A DNA stretch of 64,000 nucleotides from Butyricimonas virosa. GTDB lineage: Bacteria > Bacteroidota > Bacteroidia > Bacteroidales > Marinifilaceae. This document shows, in pieces, positions 34,633 through 42,751 of this stretch. Positions within the stretch are counted from its first letter, which is position 1; each line of letters opens with the position of its first letter. The stretch is from the NCBI RefSeq assembly GCF_025148635.1, contig NZ_CP102269.1, positions 558,001-622,000 of the forward strand, written 5' to 3'. The notes below the pieces were generated by a model. That model was given only the letters and a program-made list of their open reading frames with translations. It did no database searches and was not told the origin of the DNA. The position numbers and the translations under genes were made by a program.

Positions 34633-35619
34633 CTACCCTACAATAACCTCATTCAACTTTCTCTTTTCCTCCGAGAAATCAATCATAGGATATGAACGGG
34701 AAATCATGGCTATTTCTGCCAACATTTTTTTCACCAAACGGTGATATTCTTCTGACTGGGGATCAAAAGGTCGATGTGCCACCCCCTTATTGACTCTCCC
34801 GATCTGATTCATCAAACCCAACACTTCGGGACTAATAAAACTATAAAGGAAACGTTCCCAAATATAATCCACCGTGAAACCGGACATATGTAACATATCA
34901 TCCGCATAAAAACGGTAATCACGCAATTCATCCAACACAATTTCATAGGCCGGAAAATAATACACGTGTTGCAATTCTTCCCGTAACCGATCAATAGCCA
35001 ACAATAAAGTTGCTTTGCTCAACTGATTTCCGTGAGCCCCATCTTTCCAATGCCGAATGGGACTTACCGTGAATAAAATCCGAAGTCCCGGATTGATCTC
35101 CCGTAAACGCCCGATCAGCACCAAGTACTCCTTCACAATATCCTCCACGCTCAACCGACTACGTTCAAACTCCTGTGAAGGAATCTTATGACAGTTCGAC
35201 ACGACTATATTCTCTCGTGTATATCTATACACCCAAGCCGTTCCCCATGTGATTACCAATAAATCCAACGTACGAAGTTCCCCTGTAGCTTTCGTCAAAC
35301 GATCGTTTATCCGGCGCAGACATTCATCCGGGTCTGTCGAAGAAAAAGCCCCGTGATGATACAAACTCACCCATTTGCCACCGACTTGTCTCAAATCGCT
35401 TTTCTCGAATTGTTTCCCTTCCACGATCAGCCGTAACACGTTCGCCACGGATAACGGATTATAAATTATCCCACAGGGATTCACATCCACGTCAAATTTA
35501 TAATATGAAAACTTACTCCCCATGTTTTCGGCAAAACACGAACCCAACATCATCAATCTAGAATTATAATCTATCAAGAAATCCGGAGCCGCAACAGTAA
35601 TCTTCGTCTGTAAATTCAT
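34633..35619 (-). CDS. GSCFA domain protein
   Basis: 328 residues with the eponymous motif GSCFAENMG at 26-34, followed by NPCGIIYNPLSVANVL and later VITWGTAWVYR and VSPIRHWKDGAHGNQLSKA. The GSCFA domain belongs to the SGNH/GDSL hydrolase-like fold, with the serine/cysteine block near the N-terminus and DDMLHMS near the C-terminus. It probably acts as an esterase on an envelope glycan or lipid; the substrate is unknown. No signal peptide. Confidence 0.85.
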   Translation of the reverse strand: MNLQTKITVAAPDFLIDYNSRLMMLGSCFAENMGSKFSYYKFDVDVNPCGIIYNPLSVANVLRLIVEGKQFEKSDLRQVGGKWVSLYHHGAFSSTDPDECLRRINDRLTKATGELRTLDLLVITWGTAWVYRYTRENIVVSNCHKIPSQEFERSRLSVEDIVKEYLVLIGRLREINPGLRILFTVSPIRHWKDGAHGNQLSKATLLLAIDRLREELQHVYYFPAYEIVLDELRDYRFYADDMLHMSGFTVDYIWERFLYSFISPEVLGLMNQIGRVNKGVAHRPFDPQSEEYHRLVKKMLAEIAMISRSYPMIDFSEEKRKLNEVIVG

Positions 35620-35695
35620 ATCTATATTTATTATAAATAATCACTCTATCTTTACAAAGTTACATTTTTTACATTCATTTCCTCTATCAATTTTA

Positions 35696-35703
35696 TACTT
35701 TTG
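35696..35703 (+). promoter_or_regulatory. -7 box of mntP
   Basis: TACTTTTG. It overlaps a possible TTG start at 35701 and so supports the ATG at 35719. No Mn riboswitch is visible in the short leader. Confidence 0.5.
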
Positions 35704-35718
35704 CCAAAAATTTCACGA

Positions 35719-36273
35719 ATGGGAATCATCTCCATATTATTAATCGCCGTTGGCTTAGCTATGGATAGTCTTGCCGTAAGTATTAGCGGCGGAATCGTTA
35801 TGCGTCCTTTCTGCATGCGACAATCTTTACGCCTAGCCTTTACCATGGGGATTTTTCAAGGAGGGATGACATTATTCGGCTGGCTCATGGGAGTCAGTTT
35901 CAGTTCATACATTACCACCTTCGATCATTGGATTGCTTTTATCCTTCTTGGTTTTCTAGGTGGCAAAATGATCTACGAATCTTTCAGGGAAGAAGAAACC
36001 ACCATCTCGTCTTTTTCCACCAAGACCTTGCTCACCTTGGGAGTAGCCACCAGCATCGACGCTCTAGCCGTGGGTGTCAGCATGGCATTCCTTAAAACAA
36101 GTATTTATTTTCCCGCCTTTATCATTGGATTCGTAACTTTCTCCCTCTCTTTGATTGGAGTTATCTGCGGTTATCGCTTCGGTAAAATCAAAGGTATCAA
36201 CGTTGAATTATTCGGAGGCATCATTCTCATCGGCATCGGCATCAAGATCCTCATCGAGCATCTGATGGAATAA
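35719..36273 (+). CDS. mntP: Manganese efflux pump MntP
   Basis: 184 residues, six predicted membrane helices in two similar halves. Conserved acidic motifs in the membrane are present: LAMDSLAVSISGG in the first half and TSIDALAVGVSMAF in the second, which in E. coli MntP line the Mn(II) path. Inner membrane. Confidence 0.93.
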   Translation: MGIISILLIAVGLAMDSLAVSISGGIVMRPFCMRQSLRLAFTMGIFQGGMTLFGWLMGVSFSSYITTFDHWIAFILLGFLGGKMIYESFREEETTISSFSTKTLLTLGVATSIDALAVGVSMAFLKTSIYFPAFIIGFVTFSLSLIGVICGYRFGKIKGINVELFGGIILIGIGIKILIEHLME

Positions 36274-36306
36274 TTTTCAATTTTCAATTATACATTTTCA
36301 ATTATA
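36273..36306. repeat. TTTTCAATTA word array before ssrA
   Basis: TTTTCAATTTTCAATTATACATTTTCAATTATATTTG; the end of the array merges with the -7 region of ssrA (TATCTTTG, 36311-36318). Confidence 0.6.
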
Positions 36307-36333
36307 TTTGTATCTTTGTATTCACATATCTAT

Positions 36334-36734
36334 GGGGTAGACGTGGATTTGACAGCATGATGAATAGGTATGTAAGCATGTCGGGCGTAGTGAAGCCGGC
36401 CCGTTAATCCCGGACGCAAAATTTTAATTGGCGAAAGAAATTACGCTCTTGCTGCCTAATCGAATCATAGTAGATTGAGGCTTAATCTCCGCTCAAGGTA
36501 GTGGAGACGAGACATCCCGCTGGCGGTCCCACCTTGTGCCAACCAGCATTCGGGGTGCAGGCAATACGAGGTTAGTCAACGTTTTGCTTCGTGACGTTGG
36601 TGAAATAACAGAAGCTAAGGTATAGTTTGGGTGCCTTTTTCCGGGCTATATTCGAAAACCAACAAAAAGCTAAGCATGTAGAAAGCATATGGATTCCGTG
36701 TTTGGACCAGGGTTCGATTCCCTGCTACTCCACC
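36334..36734 (+). ncRNA. ssrA: Transfer-messenger RNA (tmRNA)
   Basis: Rescues stalled ribosomes and tags the nascent chain for ClpXP. The acceptor stem GGGGTAG (36334-36340) pairs with CTACTCC (36725-36731); the T arm GGTTCGATTCC precedes it. The tag reading frame starts at the GGC at 36430 and encodes GERNYALAA, then TAA (36457-36459). Ends with ACC rather than a full encoded CCA. Promoter -7 box TATCTTTG at 36311. Integrase remnant and phased repeats follow immediately. Confidence 0.95.
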
Positions 36735-36746
36735 CCTTCAAGAGAT

Positions 36747-36775
36747 AACCACTGATTTTCAGTGGTTTTTCTTTT
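36747..36775 (+). terminator. Terminator of ssrA
   Basis: AACCACTGA-ttt-TCAGTGGTT followed by TTTCTTTTTT. Confidence 0.8.
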
Positions 36776-36810
36776 TTCAATCAATTCTATATCTTCAAAA
36801 ACAGGCTATA

Positions 36811-36853
36811 TTTGGTGCACTTTTTGGTGCACTATTTCCGTCATTTTTGGTAC
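36811..36853. repeat. Phased TTTGGTGCAC repeats (probable integrase arm sites)
   Basis: TTTGGTGCAC at 36811-36820 and 36823-36832 and a partial copy TTTGGTAC at 36846-36853; spacings 12 and 23 bases. They lie between the ssrA 3' end and an integrase stump, where arm-type binding sites are expected. Confidence 0.5.
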
Positions 36854-36917
36854 TCTTTCAAAAGTATACCAACACCCCTCATAACAACCTGATTAAGTGC
36901 TAATAAAGCGACATCGA

Positions 36918-37136
36918 ATGATAGTAAAAGTTAGTATTTATTATTTCATTTACACCTTCAAAACTAACACGAAGGGAGAAGCACCTATTTATTGTAAAAT
37001 TGCAGTAAATGGAAAACAAAAACGATTTTCAACTGGTATATCTATACTGTCTAAACTTTGGGATGCTACAAAGCAAAAGGGAAAAGGCAAAAATCTTATT
37101 GCAGAAGATATCAAAAAGATGAAGTCCTCCCAATGA
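36918..37136 (+). pseudogene. N-terminal remnant of a tyrosine integrase
   Basis: 72 codons starting VKVSIYYFIYTFKTNTKGEAP and continuing IYCKIAVNGKQKRFSTGISI, the arm-DNA-binding domain that opens Bacteroidota tyrosine integrases. The core-binding and catalytic domains (R-HxxR-Y) are absent; the frame ends SSQ-stop and is followed by the promoter of the next gene. The remnant stands directly behind ssrA, a frequent integration target, so an element once sat here and was lost. Confidence 0.75.
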
Positions 37137-37170
37137 AATAAACAAAAATACCTATCTTTGTGGTAATAAC

Positions 37171-37563
37171 ATGAATTTTATGGACATTGTAGAACTTCGA
37201 GAGTTATGCCTCTCTTTTCCTCACACGACCGAAGAATTTCCTTTTGACGAAACCACGTTAGTCTTCAAGGTTTTCAATAAAATGTTTTGTTGCACGGACA
37301 TTATGCCGTTCGAATGGATTGCTGTAAAATGCGACCCGGATTGGGCCATCGAATTACGGGAAAAATACACTGAAATCACCCCGGCCTACCATTTCAACAA
37401 AAAATATTGGAACGGGATAAATATGCACGGCTCCCTGCCCGATAAGTTCATAGAAGAACTCGTTGAACACTCGTACCGGGAAGTCATCAAGAAGCTCCCA
37501 AAAAGTTTTATAAAAGAAAATTTCCCGGAGTTTTCGCTCACGGGATCTAACAAGGGAAAATAA
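37171..37563 (+). CDS. MmcQ/YjbR family protein
   Basis: 130 residues, small CyaY-like fold family: LCLSFPHTTEEFPFDETTLVFKV at the start (in part: SFPHTTEEFPF), FEWIAVKCDPDWAIELRE, WNGINMHGSLPD. Often called a DNA-binding protein, but the function is not established. A -7 box TATCTTTG (37153-37160) ends 10 bases before the ATG at 37171; the second ATG at 37180 is an alternative. Confidence 0.85.
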   Translation: MNFMDIVELRELCLSFPHTTEEFPFDETTLVFKVFNKMFCCTDIMPFEWIAVKCDPDWAIELREKYTEITPAYHFNKKYWNGINMHGSLPDKFIEELVEHSYREVIKKLPKSFIKENFPEFSLTGSNKGK

Positions 37564-37568
37564 TAATA

Positions 37569-37597
37569 AAAAATGAGACCTATAAAGTCTCATTTTT
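37569..37597. terminator. Bidirectional terminator
   Basis: AAAAATGAGAC-ctataaa-GTCTCATTTTT, between the MmcQ gene (+) and the TlpA gene (-). Confidence 0.85.
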
Positions 37598-37600
37598 CTA

Positions 37601-38953
37601 TTATTTACGAAGTTCACTCTCAATCATATCCTGTAAAGAAGGATCAGAAGGACGAGGAGCGTGAGATTCCACGATACTACCATCCTTAGCAAAAACCATA
37701 AAGCGAGGAATCCCCGTTATCTTATAATCTTTCGTTATTTTACTCCATCCATCAGCAAATAATTGTACTCCGGGTAATTGTTCTTCTACCAAGAATTTTT
37801 TCCACTTCTCGTAATTCTTTTTCTCATCAACAGATACCCCGATAAAAACGACATCCTTACCTTCCATCGCTTTCTCCAATTTCTTCAAATGCGGTAATTC
37901 TGCCCGACAAGGTCCACACCACGTTGCCCACACATCCACCACTACCACTTTCCCTTTATAATCTGACAAAGAATGCATTTTACCATTGGCATCCGGACAG
38001 GTGAAATCTATCGCTCTCTCACCTTTCTTTGCCTCGTAGAGTTCGGAAGCCTTATCCTCCAATATTTTCAACTGATCAGCATCCACATATTTTTTAGCCT
38101 TCTCCATAAATTCCATATACTCGAAATAAGAACGTCCGAACCCTTTTGCCTGTTCAACAACCAACGTCCCCTGCAACTTTTTATTTGGAATGACAGCCAA
38201 AGACTCTTGTAAATCACTGGCATTCTTTTTATTTTCTAGGCAATAAAACATCATATACAATTTCAAAAGTTTTATCCCATCAGGCATTTCCAAAATCACC
38301 TCATCTTGAAACTTATTATTATCAACAATAGAATTATAATAGGCAATACGTTGCTCTTTAGAAGGATGTTTAGAACGTGGAGTATAAATAAAATTCAACG
38401 CAAAACGATCCAATTCATAGCTAATAAAATGTTTCATTAACTCATTAAAACGAGAATTCTTCGTTTCAATATTCTTGCAGAATGGTTTTATTTTCGAAAG
38501 TAGAACTTCAAATTCCGGGAAAAAATCTTCATAAGTACTACGAGAACGAGTAAAAAATATTGATTTCTCACAAACTCGTTTAGAAAGATTCACCCAGTCG
38601 TACAACACTTTATTCTCAGCAGTATTATTCTTACCTGTTAGGTAAATTGTGTCTTTATCCATAAAAAGAGATACGGCATCTCCAGCTTTCAAATAAAGCG
38701 GATATTCATGATTCTTACCGTCACCCAAAACATAAAAACCTTCATATTCCGGAATAAAACGAAAACCATAATAACCATTCTGAGCATAAGAAGCACTTGC
38801 CAATATTTTTTGCTGTCCATTATTCACCCCGGACAACTGCATAATTTTTCCTATCCCTTCTCCTATACGACATTCAATCGTCACCGGTTTCTGGGCAGGT
38901 AATACACGAACAAAAAACAGGCATATTATCAATAATACAAATTTCATTTTCAT
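37601..38953 (-). CDS. TlpA-like thiol-disulfide oxidoreductase with N-terminal extension
   Basis: 450 residues: signal peptide (to LPAQ near 21), a DUF4369-like beta region and a helical middle part, then a C-terminal TlpA/redoxin domain from about 315 (IDFTCPDANGKMHSLSDYKGK) with active site WATWCGPC and the cis-Pro segment TGIPRFMVF. Expected in the periplasm or on the outer membrane, reducing or isomerising disulfides of the imported or surface proteins. Last gene of the SusC/SusD locus 37.6-46.1 kb, 15 bases behind the PKD-like lipoprotein gene. Confidence 0.88.
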   Translation of the reverse strand: MKMKFVLLIICLFFVRVLPAQKPVTIECRIGEGIGKIMQLSGVNNGQQKILASASYAQNGYYGFRFIPEYEGFYVLGDGKNHEYPLYLKAGDAVSLFMDKDTIYLTGKNNTAENKVLYDWVNLSKRVCEKSIFFTRSRSTYEDFFPEFEVLLSKIKPFCKNIETKNSRFNELMKHFISYELDRFALNFIYTPRSKHPSKEQRIAYYNSIVDNNKFQDEVILEMPDGIKLLKLYMMFYCLENKKNASDLQESLAVIPNKKLQGTLVVEQAKGFGRSYFEYMEFMEKAKKYVDADQLKILEDKASELYEAKKGERAIDFTCPDANGKMHSLSDYKGKVVVVDVWATWCGPCRAELPHLKKLEKAMEGKDVVFIGVSVDEKKNYEKWKKFLVEEQLPGVQLFADGWSKITKDYKITGIPRFMVFAKDGSIVESHAPRPSDPSLQDMIESELRK

Positions 38954-38968
38954 ACCTCGAACTCAAAA

Positions 38969-40447
38969 TTACCAATAAGTTATACATTTCACAGCCCCTT
39001 CCGTATCGATCACTTCCTCCACGGTCAAATTACGACTATCAGTACTCTCCGGAGTAAGTCTGTAAACTTTACCCTTATTCGTTTCGCTATATGTAGCAAC
39101 AAAAACATTTGCTTTATAATCGTTATGCGCAATCACATTTAAAGAAACAATCGGGTCAAAATTCACTCCCTGTAAATTCACTTCAACACATTCATCAATT
39201 CCTTTCCGATATGTATATAATTTATTACCAATGGAGAAATACAAGAAACCGTTCAGCTTATCAATAACAGTATATTCAGCATCTTCAATCATTGCCGCAT
39301 TCCCCTTCAACTCCTCCTTTTGATCCAAATGTCCTTCATACGAACCACTCGTCGAATTCCGAATCATACTAAATTGACAACGCTGATATATTCCGTCCTC
39401 ATCTTTCACAATCGCCACGGTATTCATACTGGACAACTGTTGCATGCACAATAAATCCGAATTCGGGATAGCGGAATTATCATCTATATCATAACAAGAT
39501 TCTGTTACCATTCCCCCGGATTGCATCGCATAGGAAACAAAACGCCTCCTATCCCTATCGAACAAAATTGCCGCATGACTGTTATCACCCCCATAGTAAG
39601 GAGCCGCTTGGAATTTCCTGTTATTCACATAAGTAATATCTGCTGAAAGAATTCCCCGGGAAGTCAAAAGATGTACATTTCCCTCCGCTGTGAAAAAATA
39701 CATAAATTGATCACTCAAACAATACATCGATTTCATCGTATAACTAACCGGCTGGGGAGTCAACATAATCATTCTCAACATATTTTTGTCTTTCCACGAA
39801 AAATCAGGCATATCCAACCAGCCACTAGCCTCACCGGTTGCCACCCATAACCTTCGTCCTCCCCAAGCCCTAACATTTGTATATGCGATTGAATTCGCAC
39901 CTCCGGAAAGATAAGGGAATCCCGAACTACTCAACAAACCGGTTCTATGAATCTTATTTCCTTCCGTATCATCTGCATAAATTTCAATATCGACTTTACG
40001 ATCCGTATCTTCTGTCATAAAAATAAATCCACCCTTTACCCCCTCAACTACATTCAATTTAAAATCAGAAATCCAAGATACCCCCGTCTTTTTCTCAGTT
40101 ACCGTGTAATTTACTTGATAACTATTCCCACTCGCCAACCAAATTGTATCAGTCAAATCTTTATCGGTCCCCAAGATCACATTTTCCTCCCCCGTAAGAG
40201 CCTTCCATTCGAAAGTATAATCATCCGGATTAGCAACTTCCGTCTCATTTTCGGAATCTAATAGCCGCTTTTTTAAATCAACTTCAATATGCAACACATT
40301 ACCTCGTCCAACTGTGGTGTCCTTCAACACGTCTGTTAAATCAATTTCTTGCACCCAATCATATTTATAATGACCTTTATCTTCATAACAAGAATTTAAC
40401 ATTCCCGTTAATAGAGTTATCAATCCAATCGTGATATATCTTATCAT
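38969..40447 (-). CDS. PKD-like family lipoprotein
   Basis: 492 residues, lipobox GMLNSC (Cys20), followed by YEDKGHYKYDWVQEI, the typical start of the Bacteroidota PKD-like lipoproteins found behind SusD and DUF4843 genes. After the Ig-like N-terminus comes a long region suggestive of a beta-propeller (GGFIFMTEDTDRKV, KLYTYRKGIDECV). Probably a surface glycan/peptide-binding accessory lipoprotein of the SusCD complex; ligand unknown. Confidence 0.8.
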   Translation of the reverse strand: MIRYITIGLITLLTGMLNSCYEDKGHYKYDWVQEIDLTDVLKDTTVGRGNVLHIEVDLKKRLLDSENETEVANPDDYTFEWKALTGEENVILGTDKDLTDTIWLASGNSYQVNYTVTEKKTGVSWISDFKLNVVEGVKGGFIFMTEDTDRKVDIEIYADDTEGNKIHRTGLLSSSGFPYLSGGANSIAYTNVRAWGGRRLWVATGEASGWLDMPDFSWKDKNMLRMIMLTPQPVSYTMKSMYCLSDQFMYFFTAEGNVHLLTSRGILSADITYVNNRKFQAAPYYGGDNSHAAILFDRDRRRFVSYAMQSGGMVTESCYDIDDNSAIPNSDLLCMQQLSSMNTVAIVKDEDGIYQRCQFSMIRNSTSGSYEGHLDQKEELKGNAAMIEDAEYTVIDKLNGFLYFSIGNKLYTYRKGIDECVEVNLQGVNFDPIVSLNVIAHNDYKANVFVATYSETNKGKVYRLTPESTDSRNLTVEEVIDTEGAVKCITYW

Positions 40448-40459
40448 ATCGTCTTTCCT

Positions 40460-41284
40460 TTAATTGTTTGTTTTTAATTCTGAAGCCATTGGCCAATCTT
40501 CCGGTATCGTCACTCCCGGGAAAGTCATGTATCCCTTGTCCGCTTCATTCGAGTTTTCAGGATCTTGTGGCATTTTTGTCGGATCACCAGCCTCAATGAT
40601 AGCATTCAAATAATTGGCAAAATAGACCTTCGCTATTATCATTTTGTTTCCAATACTACTTTTTATTTCGTTATCAGCGCTAAACCAATCACCAGGCTCA
40701 AATCCCATCTCTTGATTAAAGAAGTTAAACTTCACCTCGGAAAAATACCCTAACATAGAAGTCATCCACATAGACGGACGCGTCAATTTACTTGTAAACA
40801 TCAGCACATGACGAGTAATATCAATTGTGTCTTTATCTACAATCTTCCGGGGAAGGTCCTGTTGAAAATATTCATTGGCCACTAAACGCAATTCAATGGA
40901 AACCGTGGTATCTGACAATCCCTCCCGGTAAATATGAATTGGAATCTCCCCGTACACACTGTCTTTAGGTAGTATGTATTCGGATTGCAACTCATCATAA
41001 TTCGTCCCCGCAATAGCCGTTGTACTCTCTACTTGTACTTTAAATCTCCGTTCATGATTAACCATATCACCCAAAGCCTTGACTGATAGCCTAACAACCG
41101 TATCTTGCACATTATACATCGCAAAAGAAAAGATTGTTGTATCCATATACACGTTGGACACTTCAGAAGTAACCTTCGGGTAACAAAAATAAACACTACC
41201 CTCACCTTTGTACAAATCCAATTTGTCCTCTTCGCAACTCCAGCAAAGTAAAACAACTCCTAAAAATATCAATATTCCTTTCAT
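40460..41284 (-). CDS. DUF4843 domain lipoprotein
   Basis: 274 residues, lipobox LCWSC at 15-17, then KLDLYKGEGSVYF and a series of beta strands (RLSVKALGDMVNHERRFKVQ). DUF4843 proteins follow SusD genes in many Bacteroidota loci and are thought to be surface accessory lipoproteins. Twelve bases separate it from each neighbour, so it is within the operon. Confidence 0.85.
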   Translation of the reverse strand: MKGILIFLGVVLLCWSCEEDKLDLYKGEGSVYFCYPKVTSEVSNVYMDTTIFSFAMYNVQDTVVRLSVKALGDMVNHERRFKVQVESTTAIAGTNYDELQSEYILPKDSVYGEIPIHIYREGLSDTTVSIELRLVANEYFQQDLPRKIVDKDTIDITRHVLMFTSKLTRPSMWMTSMLGYFSEVKFNFFNQEMGFEPGDWFSADNEIKSSIGNKMIIAKVYFANYLNAIIEAGDPTKMPQDPENSNEADKGYMTFPGVTIPEDWPMASELKTNN

Positions 41285-41296
41285 AATCCATTCTTC

Positions 41297-42730
41297 TTAA
41301 TCGCGTCTATTATTTGTTTCACTCTCAGGCAATGGAATAACATAATTCGGTTTCTTAGATCCATTCGGTCCAGAAACAGAAGTCTTACCGTTGCGTTTCA
41401 AAAAATAATAATACTGTCCTTCACCATAAAATTCTTTTTCCCATTCCTGCTGCAATACTTTCTGAGCATCCGAACCTACCATTCCAGACTGATAACCTCT
41501 CATCATTCGCAATTTTTCAAGCCAAGCAGTAACTGTTGCATCATCGGGAGCTGTTGCCGCAGCAATCAAATAGAGTTCACTCAACCGCAACATGGATTGG
41601 ATTTCATACAAGTAAGGATCATTTCTATTTTCCGTCTGTTCTACATATTTGACAAATACCATCAATCCGGAAGTTTGACGCCCGGTAGCGACCTCCCAAG
41701 AATGCCAACGATAATCGTTGGGTTCATCAAAAAGCTTATTCATATAATCCTCTGTAGACAACAATATATTATTATCTTCCAAATCAGAACTAAATAACTC
41801 TTTATAAACCGTAGTACGCTTCATATTATGCAAGGCAAACAACTCTTCACTAAAGAAAACTCGATCGGTCACCGCCACATTTTGAGAAACCGGTTCAAAA
41901 ACCGTATTAAAATTATTTACCTCATTTGTTTTAGGATCTTTCCCCTCCAACAAAGCAGTTGCAATCCGGTAAGCCTCATCAGCATACGCATTTCCCAAAT
42001 ACCAACACATACGTGCCTTCAATGCCCATACGGCATAGTAATTCAAACGTAAATTACGATAATCCCAAAATCCTTCACCTTTAACAACCCCGTCCGCTAA
42101 AATCACATCTTTTGACAACAACACGATTGCCGAATCAATATCCGCAAATAAATGTTCAACTAGTTCTTCCGTTGACAGGATAGGTTGTGTAACATCTGTC
42201 ACCATACTATAATAAGGGATAGAAGCTTCTTGCTTATTCGCTTCCGTGTACACGGGTCCGAAAATCCGAAACATATCAAAATGCAATAATGTTCGGATAG
42301 CCAGAGCCTCCCCCATCATCATTTTATAATTTCCCTGGGACAATAAATCCTGATGCCTAGGAACTTGTTCCAAAAATTCATTACAATCTGCGATCAACTT
42401 GTAAGCAGCCTTCCAAATTGCCTCAAAAGTCTCTTTCGGACCGTCATTCGTGTATTTATATTCGCTTAAATCATAATAAGAATGTTCGCTGGACAATTTA
42501 TACCGCTGTCCCAATACATCAATAGCACCCCCTCCTAAATTCTCTGCATACAAGTCATTCGATGCAAGACTCAGGTACAAACCGTTCAAAGCCCGCTGAA
42601 TCCCATTCTCCGTAGAATAAAGCTGTTCTTCTGCCATAGAATCATAAGGCTTTACATCCAGCCAACTATTACAGCTATTGAAGAATAAGCTTCCCGCCAG
42701 AGCTGTCAATATAATAATCACTTTTCTCAT
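41297..42730 (-). CDS. RagB/SusD outer-membrane nutrient-binding lipoprotein
   Basis: 477 residues, lipobox FNSC, then NSWLDVKPYDSMAEEQLYSTENGIQ, the usual SusD N-terminus; TPR-like helices and a C-terminal part with WEKEFYGEGQYYYFLKRNGKT. It forms the lid over the SusC channel and captures substrate. 21 bases downstream of SusC. Confidence 0.93.
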   Translation of the reverse strand: MRKVIIILTALAGSLFFNSCNSWLDVKPYDSMAEEQLYSTENGIQRALNGLYLSLASNDLYAENLGGGAIDVLGQRYKLSSEHSYYDLSEYKYTNDGPKETFEAIWKAAYKLIADCNEFLEQVPRHQDLLSQGNYKMMMGEALAIRTLLHFDMFRIFGPVYTEANKQEASIPYYSMVTDVTQPILSTEELVEHLFADIDSAIVLLSKDVILADGVVKGEGFWDYRNLRLNYYAVWALKARMCWYLGNAYADEAYRIATALLEGKDPKTNEVNNFNTVFEPVSQNVAVTDRVFFSEELFALHNMKRTTVYKELFSSDLEDNNILLSTEDYMNKLFDEPNDYRWHSWEVATGRQTSGLMVFVKYVEQTENRNDPYLYEIQSMLRLSELYLIAAATAPDDATVTAWLEKLRMMRGYQSGMVGSDAQKVLQQEWEKEFYGEGQYYYFLKRNGKTSVSGPNGSKKPNYVIPLPESETNNRRD

Positions 42731-42751
42731 AGTTTCATTTTTTACTTATTC

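Noticed and set aside
35620..35718. Mn riboswitch (yybP-ykoY) before mntP
   Set aside because: The leader after the -7 box is only about 15 bases long; no space for the motif.
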